Shown here one piece after another: positions 28,316 to 35,475 of a DNA stretch of 64,000 bases. The position numbers were made by a program, and so were the translations under genes. Every line of letters begins with the position of its first letter. Within the stretch, counting starts at the first letter, position 1. Source of the stretch: Anaerolineaceae bacterium (GTDB lineage Bacteria > Chloroflexota > Anaerolineae > Aggregatilineales > Phototrophicaceae); assembly GCA_002702065.1 (NCBI GenBank), contig NZXX01000001.1, positions 1,178,001-1,242,000 on the forward strand. Direction: 5' to 3'. The notes below the pieces were generated by a model. That model worked only from the letters and a program-made list of their open reading frames with translations, made no database searches and had not been told where the DNA came from.

Positions 28316-29638
28316 ATGCGCGCGGTTGATATCCTCAGTAAAAAACGTGATGGCTTGCCTCTGACCGAGGCGGAGATTAACTGGTTTGTGCAGACATATA
28401 CAGCGGGCGATTTGCCGGACTATCAGGCGTCGGCGCTGCTGATGGCAATCTGTATTCGTGGCATGTCGCGGGAGGAAATTGTTCATCTGACGCTGGCGAT
28501 GGCGCAATCGGGCGAGACGCTGCACCTGCGCGACATCCTGGGCGGGTATGCGGTAGACAAACATTCATCAGGGGGCGTGGGTGATAAAACGACGCTGGTC
28601 GTGCTGCCGCTGGTGGCTTCGTGCGGCGTAGCGGTCGCCAAGATGAGTGGACGCGGCCTCGGTTTTTCCGGTGGTACGCTGGACAAGCTGGAGTCAATCA
28701 GGGGCTATGACGTCAATCTTTCGACCGACCGGTTCGAAGCTTTGGCGAAACAGAACGGAATTGTGCTGAGTGGTCAGACACGGGCGCTGGCCCCGGCGGA
28801 TGGCAAACTCTATGCGCTCCGTGATGTGACAGCAACCGTTCCCAGCCTGCCGTTGATCGCCAGCAGCATCATGAGCAAAAAGATCGCTGCCGGGGCCGAT
28901 GGCATTGTACTGGATGTCAAGATGGGGGACGGGGCGTTTATGTCGAACCTTGAGGACGCCCATGAACTGGCGCGGCTGATGGTGGACATCGGCGTGGATG
29001 CCGGGCGCGACATGATCGCCGTAATCTCGGACATGAACCAGCCGTTAGGCGCTGCTGTGGGCAATGCGCTGGAAGTTGCCGAAGCCATTGAAACCATGCA
29101 GGGTGGCGGCCCGGCGGATTTTCGTGAACATTGTCTGGAAATCGCGAGGCACATGCTGCGGTTGGCCGGCCAGGGCGAACAATGGACCGATGCCGCCGAG
29201 GTGCGCGCACTGTTGGAGAAAAATCTGAACAATGGACAGGCGCTGGCAAAGTTCAGGCTGCTGGCTGAGGCGCAGGGCGCTGATGTGCGCATGATCGACG
29301 ATCCATCGCAACTGCCCCAGGCAAGCATGGTTGAAACGGTAGACGCCAAACAGGCCGGCTACATTGCGCAGGTCTCCGCGTTGAAAATCGCACAGGCGGC
29401 CTTTGACCTCGGCGCGGGGCGCGAGAAAAAAGGCGACCCCATTGACCTGGCGGTGGGCGTACAGGTCCACGTCAATGTGGGCGATCAGATCGAGCCGGGC
29501 GCGTCGCTGGTGACCCTGCACGCGAATGATGCGCAGCGGCTTGAGCAGAGCCGGGTGCTGGTACAGGAAGCGATCACAGTGAGTGAATCACCGGTTGAGC
29601 CACTACCCCTGTTCTATGATGTCATCGAGGGGGTGTAG
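28316..29638 (+). CDS. pdp: Pyrimidine-nucleoside (thymidine) phosphorylase
   Basis: A 440-residue enzyme that splits thymidine/uridine with phosphate into base and (deoxy)ribose 1-phosphate. Family blocks are complete: GDLPDYQASALLMAI, VDKHSSGGVGDKTTL, KMSGRGLGFSGGTLDKLES and the ASSIMSKKIAAGADGIVLDVK region (partly quoted). The C-terminal PYNP domain (IDLAVGVQVHVNVGD) is present. It resembles Bacillus Pdp more than DeoA in length and ends. The last 36 bases overlap the 3' end of the lipoprotein gene on the other strand. Confidence 0.94.
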   Translation: MRAVDILSKKRDGLPLTEAEINWFVQTYTAGDLPDYQASALLMAICIRGMSREEIVHLTLAMAQSGETLHLRDILGGYAVDKHSSGGVGDKTTLVVLPLVASCGVAVAKMSGRGLGFSGGTLDKLESIRGYDVNLSTDRFEALAKQNGIVLSGQTRALAPADGKLYALRDVTATVPSLPLIASSIMSKKIAAGADGIVLDVKMGDGAFMSNLEDAHELARLMVDIGVDAGRDMIAVISDMNQPLGAAVGNALEVAEAIETMQGGGPADFREHCLEIARHMLRLAGQGEQWTDAAEVRALLEKNLNNGQALAKFRLLAEAQGADVRMIDDPSQLPQASMVETVDAKQAGYIAQVSALKIAQAAFDLGAGREKKGDPIDLAVGVQVHVNVGDQIEPGASLVTLHANDAQRLEQSRVLVQEAITVSESPVEPLPLFYDVIEGV

Positions 29639-30463
29639 GGTGCCATCGTCAGCGTAGCGATACGTATGGATGGGGGCATTCTGCCAGTAGCCATTTTCAA
29701 ACTGAATGACGCCATGTAACCCCTCATAACGCATGGTGGTCAGGGCGCGCGCCGTGTCCTGCCGATTGTCCGCGCTGGCGATAGCCTGACCGGTCAGACG
29801 GGCAGCGTCATAGGCAAGAGCCGCCAGCAGGCCCGGTTCTGGGGCGAAGGTATCGCTGCTGTGATATTGCTCGGTAAAGGCCGCATCTGGCAGCATGGCA
29901 CTGGAGAGGATGGATATATCCGTCAGCGATGATTGGCGCAGGTCGGCGAACTGATCCAGCGCGACGATCTCCCCGCCTGTAAATGGCGCATCCATCTGGG
30001 CCGCATCCGTAACGGCTGTTCGCGCGGGTACAGTCAACTGGTCCCTGAGTTGTGGATTGGTCAGGATGAATACCCGCTCTGCTTCGGGCTGCGCGCCCCA
30101 GTCCCCAATGACAACCACCGGTATATCGGCGAAGGCAGACAGGGTTTCCGGTGCGGTCGCGGCAAGGCCAAGCACCAGCGCCGCCTGCACCTGCGGGTCA
30201 TGGTTGAGCGCGCGTGCTCGATCGGTGGCACTGGCGATGGTGCCGCCATCGTCGATTGGCAGCAGGTCAAGTGGTTGTATGTCCGCATCCTGTAACGCGA
30301 GCCGGACGGCGTACAGCGCGTCATAGCCAACCTCGCGGTAGCGGCCTTCAAACGGCGCCAGCAGGGCAATGCGCTTCGGCGTGGGCGCAGCGGTACTACA
30401 GCCGACCATGAGCATGGCCACGATCAGCGCCACCAGCCTAGCAGCCATTGGCGACATGCTCAT
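29603..30463 (-). CDS. Lipoprotein with periplasmic-binding-protein type 1 fold
   Basis: About 286 residues. The start is uncertain: ATGs at 30463, 30457 and 30448 are all close to the lipobox LMVGC, which marks a lipid-anchored exported protein. The body begins RIALLAPFEGRYREVGYDALYAVRLAL and later has AALVLGLAATAPETLSAF, LAALAYDAARLTGQAI and YEGLHGVIQFENGYW. These resemble branched-chain-amino-acid-type ABC binding proteins, though it is shorter. No permease or ATPase genes are nearby. It overlaps the mltG 3' end by about 26 bases, suggesting translational coupling, so a cell-envelope sensing role is possible. Confidence 0.78.
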   Translation of the reverse strand: MSMSPMAARLVALIVAMLMVGCSTAAPTPKRIALLAPFEGRYREVGYDALYAVRLALQDADIQPLDLLPIDDGGTIASATDRARALNHDPQVQAALVLGLAATAPETLSAFADIPVVVIGDWGAQPEAERVFILTNPQLRDQLTVPARTAVTDAAQMDAPFTGGEIVALDQFADLRQSSLTDISILSSAMLPDAAFTEQYHSSDTFAPEPGLLAALAYDAARLTGQAIASADNRQDTARALTTMRYEGLHGVIQFENGYWQNAPIHTYRYADDGTLHPLDDIIEQG

Positions 30464-31541
30464 CAAACGTACGGGCAAAGTTGTGATAGCCGCTGCCATC
30501 GCAGGCTGCCCGGAAGTACAGATAATCACTTTGCGCCGGGTAGACGACGCCCTGAATGGCGGATAGGCCGGGGTTGGCGATGGGGCCGGGGGGCAGGCCG
30601 GTAATCAGATAGGTGTTGTAATCGGAGACTGCCGCCGTGTAGTCTGCCTGTGTGATCTGCGGCCACCATGTATCCCCCTGATAGCCGATGCCATATTGCA
30701 CGGTGGGGTCGGCATCCAGTTTCATGCCGATGTCCAGCCGGTTCCGGTATACGCCAGCAATGCGCGGGTTTTCATCGGGTTGCACTGACTCACGCTCGGT
30801 GATCGAAGCCAGAATGACCACCTCAAACAGCGACAGCCCCTGCGCCGCAGCGTCCGACCTGATTTGCGGTCCGGTCTTTTCAAGGAACGTTGCCAGCAAT
30901 TGATCGCGCAGCCCATCGGCGGTAATCTGCGGTGGAAGCTGGTAGGTATCCGGAAAGAGAAAGCCTTCAACGGATGCGCCCTGTGGCAGCCCGACCTGTT
31001 CAGCAAAGACCGGGTCAACCCCGGCGCCAGGGCCAGCCGCTACCAGGAAATCTGCACCGGTAAAACCAAACAGCCCGCTTCGATCAATGGCATCGGCGAT
31101 TTCTTCCAGCCGCCAGCCTTCCAGAATACGAAATGGAATTGAACTGCTGCGCGAATCGGTCAGCATGCGGGCAATCGCGGGAATGGTCATGGTTTGGTCC
31201 GGGAAATAGACACCGGCTTCCATTTCGACATCCAACCCGTTGACGAAGGCATAATCGACGTACAGATCCGGGTCGGCGATCAGGCTGGCCTGATACAGAT
31301 TTTGCGCCACCGTGGGGGGCGTATCACCGGGGTTGACCGAGAACCGGATCGGGCTGTTATCCGTGCCCACAGATCGGTTCAGATCATCCTGTCGTCCGGC
31401 GATCATCAATCGCGTCACTTCCCGCTGGACAAAGTAAACGGGGCGTCCATCGGAGATGAAGTAGAGCAGGGCTGCTGCGATCAGGGCCAGAAAGAGCAGG
31501 GCGACCCCGGCGAGGATTATCAGTCGGAAGAAACGTCCCAA
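30438..31541 (-). CDS. mltG: Endolytic murein transglycosylase MltG (YceG family)
   Basis: A 367-residue membrane protein with one N-terminal membrane helix (residues about 5-29). The start is TTG at 31541, supported by GGAG eight bases upstream. A LysM-like subdomain (residues 65-125) precedes the YceG catalytic domain, with VEGFLFPDTYQLP, the catalytic Glu in LASITERESVQ, GVYRNRLDIGMKL, DPTVQYG and the final NTYLITGLPPGPIANPG block. MltG cuts growing glycan strands and limits their length. The gene is divergent from an amidase gene. Confidence 0.93.
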   Translation of the reverse strand: MGRFFRLIILAGVALLFLALIAAALLYFISDGRPVYFVQREVTRLMIAGRQDDLNRSVGTDNSPIRFSVNPGDTPPTVAQNLYQASLIADPDLYVDYAFVNGLDVEMEAGVYFPDQTMTIPAIARMLTDSRSSSIPFRILEGWRLEEIADAIDRSGLFGFTGADFLVAAGPGAGVDPVFAEQVGLPQGASVEGFLFPDTYQLPPQITADGLRDQLLATFLEKTGPQIRSDAAAQGLSLFEVVILASITERESVQPDENPRIAGVYRNRLDIGMKLDADPTVQYGIGYQGDTWWPQITQADYTAAVSDYNTYLITGLPPGPIANPGLSAIQGVVYPAQSDYLYFRAACDGSGYHNFARTFDEHVANGC

Positions 31542-31636
31542 GCGTCAGGCTCCATGTTATGTTGACGAGGCATAAGTATACCTGTGTTGCGCCGCGAATA
31601 AAGGTTATAGTTGGCCGCGTACACAAGGGGAGACAT

Positions 31637-32929
31637 ATGAACCACGCCGCATCATTGACCCACATCGCCGCCGCCCTGCGCAGCGGCAGCCAGCCTCTCT
31701 TGCCATACATCGAACAGATGCTTGACCAGTTGGACGCCGAGGATGGCGCAGTTCAGGCATTCGTGCCGGAACCGGATCGCCGTGCCCGTGTGCTGGCGGA
31801 TGCGCAGGCGTTGATTGACCGTTACCCGGACCCGGCCAGTCGTCCGCTGCTTTACGGGGTGCCCGTCGGTATCAAGGATATTTTTCGGGTTGATGGCGTG
31901 CCAACGCGGGCCGGCTCTGCGGTGCCGCCGGACGTGCTGGCAGCGCCGGAAGCGGCCTGTGTGTCGATTCTCAAGCAGCAGGGGGCGCTGGTGCTGGGCA
32001 AAACCGTCACTGCTGAGTTCGCCTGCTTTCAGCCGGGGCCGACTCGTAACCCACGCAACCTGGCCCACACGCCGGGTGGTTCCAGCAGTGGCTCGGCAGC
32101 TGCTGTCGCCGCCGGGTTTTGCCCGCTGGCGATTGGTACCCAGACGATTGGCTCGATTACTCGTCCGGCGGCTTTCTGTGGCATCGTCGGCTTTAAGCCC
32201 AGTTATGGCCGCATTGACCCGGCGGGCGTTATTTATGTGGCACCATCGCTCGATCATGTCGGCCTGTTTACGCAGGATGTCGCCAGCATGCAGCTTGCCG
32301 CTTCGACCCTGTGCCGGGACTGGCAGCCTGTCGAAAATCCGGGGCAGCCAGTACTCGGTGTGCCGGATGGTCCATATCTGCGGCAGGCTTCCGCAGAAGG
32401 GCTAGCGGCTTTCGAGCGACAGGTCGAACGCTTACAGGCAGCAGGTTTCGTCGTCAAGCGGGTGAGCCTGCTGCATGATATTGAGGCGATGAATCACCGG
32501 CATCGTGAATTGATGGCCTATGAAATGGCACAAACCCATCAGGCGTGGTTCGCGGATCATGCCGAGCAATATTCAGCAGCAACAGCCGCACTCATTGAGC
32601 GTGGGCAGGGGATCAGCCGGGTCGCAGCACAGGCCGACGCAAATGGGCAGCGGATTGCCCGCCAGCAAATTGAAGCGCACATGCTGGAACATGGCATTGA
32701 TGTGTGGATCAGCCCGGCGGCGGTCGGCGCTGCCCCGGAAGGTATTGAATCAACCGGCGATCCGGTGATGAATTTGCCCTGGAACCATACCGGGCAGCCA
32801 ACCATTACCATACCCATAGGTGTGGCGGCGAACGGCCTGCCACTGGGGTTGCAGTGCAGCGCCGCTTTCGGCCAGGACGAACATTTGCTGGCCTGGGCGG
32901 CAGTCATTGAGGATCGGTTTCCTATTTGA
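31637..32929 (+). CDS. Amidase-signature hydrolase
   Basis: A 430-residue amidase-signature enzyme starting at the ATG at 31637 behind AAGGGGAGA. The Ser-cisSer-Lys triad is readable: Lys in GVPVGIKDIF, the Gly/Ser-rich GGSSSGSAAAVAAG and the nucleophile Ser in TIGSITRPAAFCG. It is shorter than GatA and lacks its C-terminal half features, and no gatB/gatC is near, so it is probably a free amidase or allophanate/aryl-acylamidase type rather than tRNA amidotransferase. The substrate is not evident. Confidence 0.88.
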   Translation: MNHAASLTHIAAALRSGSQPLLPYIEQMLDQLDAEDGAVQAFVPEPDRRARVLADAQALIDRYPDPASRPLLYGVPVGIKDIFRVDGVPTRAGSAVPPDVLAAPEAACVSILKQQGALVLGKTVTAEFACFQPGPTRNPRNLAHTPGGSSSGSAAAVAAGFCPLAIGTQTIGSITRPAAFCGIVGFKPSYGRIDPAGVIYVAPSLDHVGLFTQDVASMQLAASTLCRDWQPVENPGQPVLGVPDGPYLRQASAEGLAAFERQVERLQAAGFVVKRVSLLHDIEAMNHRHRELMAYEMAQTHQAWFADHAEQYSAATAALIERGQGISRVAAQADANGQRIARQQIEAHMLEHGIDVWISPAAVGAAPEGIESTGDPVMNLPWNHTGQPTITIPIGVAANGLPLGLQCSAAFGQDEHLLAWAAVIEDRFPI

Positions 32930-32992
32930 ATCATGGTGAACACTCATCATAATGTGAATAAATGCGATTATTTCACTTTCGGGGGATATGCA

Positions 32993-33478
32993 ATGCAGGC
33001 GTTAGCAACGGTGCGTAAATGGCAGTTTGACCAGCTTCGGCGCTCGGTGTCGATTGTCCGCTTCATCGTCCAAAAATCAACCGTTGAGGAGATGCGGACC
33101 TATCGCGACGGGGGGGATGGTTGGACGGTGTTGGAAGTATTGGGCCATCTGCGCGATTATGAGGGAATTATCCACGAACGGGCGCGGCTGACTGCCGAGC
33201 AGGATCAACCGGATTTGCCCAACGCTGATCCAGATCAACTGGCCAGGGACAACGCCTATAACCAGCAGGACGTGAACCGGGTGATGGAATCATGGTCAAA
33301 GCAGCGGGCGCACTTTCTGGCTTTCCTCGAAGCCCAGCCGGAAGACGCCTGGGAGCGTGTGGGCAACCATTCGCGCCGCGGCCAGATGACGTTGATGGAT
33401 CAACTATTGCTGACGGTCTGGCATGACAACAATCACATCAACCAGATGGTGCACATTCTGGCGGAGAAAAAGTCGTAA
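32993..33478 (+). CDS. DinB/YfiT-fold protein
   Basis: A 161-residue four-helix protein of the DinB superfamily. ATG 32993 is chosen over an upstream ATG at 32933 because GGGGGA stands six bases before it. Metal-binding His residues sit at the usual places: one in VLGHLRDYE and the pair in HDNNHINQM. Relatives bind a divalent metal and include bacillithiol or mycothiol transferases, but many have no assigned job. It follows the amidase gene on the same strand and stops one base before the facing ruvX stop codon. Confidence 0.85.
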   Translation: MQALATVRKWQFDQLRRSVSIVRFIVQKSTVEEMRTYRDGGDGWTVLEVLGHLRDYEGIIHERARLTAEQDQPDLPNADPDQLARDNAYNQQDVNRVMESWSKQRAHFLAFLEAQPEDAWERVGNHSRRGQMTLMDQLLLTVWHDNNHINQMVHILAEKKS

Positions 33479-33479
33479 G

Positions 33480-33914
33480 CTAAATATCCGGCGGTGCGGC
33501 CATGCCGTCGCGTACAGCGTCCAGGTAGGATTGCAGGATGATGCGGGCGGCGAGATCGTCAATGGGGTCGGTTGGCTTGCGGCGCTTGCTGCGGGCGAGG
33601 TCACGGGCGTCTGCGCTGGAGAGCTGCTCATCCCAGTAGACCACCGGGCGATCCACCACAGCGGTGAGGCGTTCCACCCATGTCCTGACGGTGTCGGCCT
33701 GTGAATACTGACCTTCGTGGGCTTCGAAATTGGTCGGCAGGCCGACAACAAGGGCTTCGATGCCTTCCTGCTCCACAATCTCGTTGATGAGGGCGAAATC
33801 TTCGGCTTTGGATTTGCGCGTGATGATGCGGTATTCGCGGGCGATCAGGCCCGAAGAATCCGACACGGCCAGCCCGATTCGCTTGATACCATGATCGATA
33901 CCCAGAAGCCTCAT
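33480..33914 (-). CDS. ruvX: Putative pre-16S rRNA nuclease / Holliday junction resolvase YqgF (RuvX)
   Basis: A 144-residue RNase H-like protein with the YqgF pattern: the first acidic residue in LLGIDHGIKRIGLAVSD, the Glu region VVGLPTNFEAHEG and the late DEQLSSADAR and PIDDLAARIILQSYL blocks. The first Asp is followed by His rather than the common Pro/Tyr, but the acidic ligands are kept. Its ATG overlaps the upstream gene's stop codon (ATGA), so translation is coupled to the baseplate-J-like protein. YqgF is needed for 16S rRNA 5'-end maturation in E. coli. Confidence 0.92.
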   Translation of the reverse strand: MRLLGIDHGIKRIGLAVSDSSGLIAREYRIITRKSKAEDFALINEIVEQEGIEALVVGLPTNFEAHEGQYSQADTVRTWVERLTAVVDRPVVYWDEQLSSADARDLARSKRRKPTDPIDDLAARIILQSYLDAVRDGMAAPPDI

Positions 33915-35470
33915 GTCGCTGGCCCCGCGACCAGAATGTGAATGCGGAATGGCAGCAGCGGGATGCGCCCGAACCAATCCGGCGCGAGGGTGATCTGGGG
34001 TGCCGTGCCCTCCAGCAAATCAAGTTCGCGCTGCATGTAGGTGGTCGCTTCTTCGACCGTCATGCCGAGAATGCGTTCGCGCAGCACGTCAGTATCGATC
34101 TGGGCGCTGACCTGGGCGCTGCCGGTGAGGGTAAAGGTGTTCTGACCATTCTGGAAAATGCCGGTTACCGGTCCTCGCTGGTAGGTGATGGTATCTGGCC
34201 TGATCTCTCGCCCACGCGGGATTTGCCGGGCCAGACTGGCGAAGGCGATTTGCTGGCCGAACTGCTCGTTGATCGCGGTGGCTTCGACGACCGCCCGCAT
34301 GGTCAGAGTCAGGGTGTCGGCAACGTCACCCGGTTGGGCGCTGAAAGTGGTCCAGTCGCTGCGTTCTTCGGCAATGCGCACCGTTTCCAGAATCAGAAAC
34401 TGCGATTCTTCGAGCCGAGGCAGCATTTCGAGGTAGGCGCGCGACTGCAACTGCTGCCGCACCACTGCCAGCAAGCGGTCCCGGTCCTCCTGGGTGACGG
34501 CAGCCAGCGATCGGTTGGTTCCGCCAAAGGTGGCATTAATGTTGCGCACCGCGACCCGGTTCGCCAGATCACCGATGACGGTATTGATCAGGCCACTGGC
34601 GACATTGCCAATCTCGCCAGACGACGTGGGCAGCGCCTCGATCGGCACTTCGACCTGCTGGCCCACCCCCGCAGGCAGTGTGGCGGATTCGGTCGTGCGA
34701 AACAGAATCGGGGTTCCGGCGCTGGTGCTCAGGTTGGTGCCGAGTGGGATATTAATCGCACTGCTGGTCTGATTGACGAACACCACTGCCCCGGTTGCCG
34801 GGACATCCGCCAGCGCCTGTTCGCCGCTGGTGGGGACAGTGCCGGTTTCCTCAATAGTGACGCTGAGCAGCGTTGCCGGAATGATGGCGTTTTCGATGTC
34901 GACGCCGCGTGCGCTGCGGTCTGCGGTAATCGTCACTTCCGTTTCAACCTCATTCTGTGCTGGCACAAGGACGATGGTCGCACCCGGCAGCAGGACATAG
35001 GTGAGGCCAAGCGCGACCCCCACGATGAACGCCAGCAGCAGCGCCCGTGTGATCAGCCGCCGCAGCAGCGGTTCGCGTTCTTCTTCGGCGCGCACCCGGC
35101 TGGCAACCGGCATCAGTTCTTCAGGGTCGGGTGTGTCTTTGCGGGGCCGCCAGAACCGGTTGGAGAACACGCCGGTGCGTCCACGTTTCCAGGTTTTGCG
35201 CTGGCTGGCCCCGATGGTTTCGAAGGTGCTGATATTCAGTTCTTTGGCGTTGCGGACCACCTGCGGGTCGTGGGTGACCAGCGCCAGCCGGATACCCCGG
35301 CGCAGTGCGTCGCGTTGCAACAGCACCAGGTCAAGCTTGCGCGTGAGCACCGTGCCTTTTTCCGGCCAGATGATCAGTACGCGCTTGCGGTGATAAAACG
35401 ACAGACGGTCCCTTACGGACGGAATGTCATCATCCGCTTCGAGTTGGATGAACTCTGGCCGGTCCGGCAT
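33911..35470 (-). CDS. Membrane protein with baseplate-J-like domain, between alaS and ruvX
   Basis: A 519-residue protein. Residues 1-100 form an alpha/beta domain (RLSFYHRKRVLIIWPEKGTV, then LALVTHDPQVVRNAKEL), followed by a basic linker and one membrane helix at about 142-165 (ALLLAFIVGVALGLTYVLLP). A long beta-rich outer part has the look of baseplate J/gp47-like domains (NQTSSAINIPLGTNLST, VEVPIEALPTSSGEIGNV). It begins five bases after alaS and overlaps ruvX by four. No other phage-tail or contractile-injection gene is nearby, so a phage origin is not needed. The function is unknown; the N-terminal domain looks cytoplasmic and may sense a ligand. Confidence 0.8.
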   Translation of the reverse strand: MPDRPEFIQLEADDDIPSVRDRLSFYHRKRVLIIWPEKGTVLTRKLDLVLLQRDALRRGIRLALVTHDPQVVRNAKELNISTFETIGASQRKTWKRGRTGVFSNRFWRPRKDTPDPEELMPVASRVRAEEEREPLLRRLITRALLLAFIVGVALGLTYVLLPGATIVLVPAQNEVETEVTITADRSARGVDIENAIIPATLLSVTIEETGTVPTSGEQALADVPATGAVVFVNQTSSAINIPLGTNLSTSAGTPILFRTTESATLPAGVGQQVEVPIEALPTSSGEIGNVASGLINTVIGDLANRVAVRNINATFGGTNRSLAAVTQEDRDRLLAVVRQQLQSRAYLEMLPRLEESQFLILETVRIAEERSDWTTFSAQPGDVADTLTLTMRAVVEATAINEQFGQQIAFASLARQIPRGREIRPDTITYQRGPVTGIFQNGQNTFTLTGSAQVSAQIDTDVLRERILGMTVEEATTYMQRELDLLEGTAPQITLAPDWFGRIPLLPFRIHILVAGPAT

Positions 35471-35475
35471 CAGCT

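Noticed and set aside
31637..32929. gatA of the tRNA amidotransferase
   Set aside because: Shorter than GatA, with no gatB or gatC nearby; a general amidase fits better.
33911..35470. Prophage remnant suggested by the baseplate-J-like domain
   Set aside because: Flanks are alaS and ruvX, base composition is normal, and no capsid, tail, integrase or lysis gene is near.
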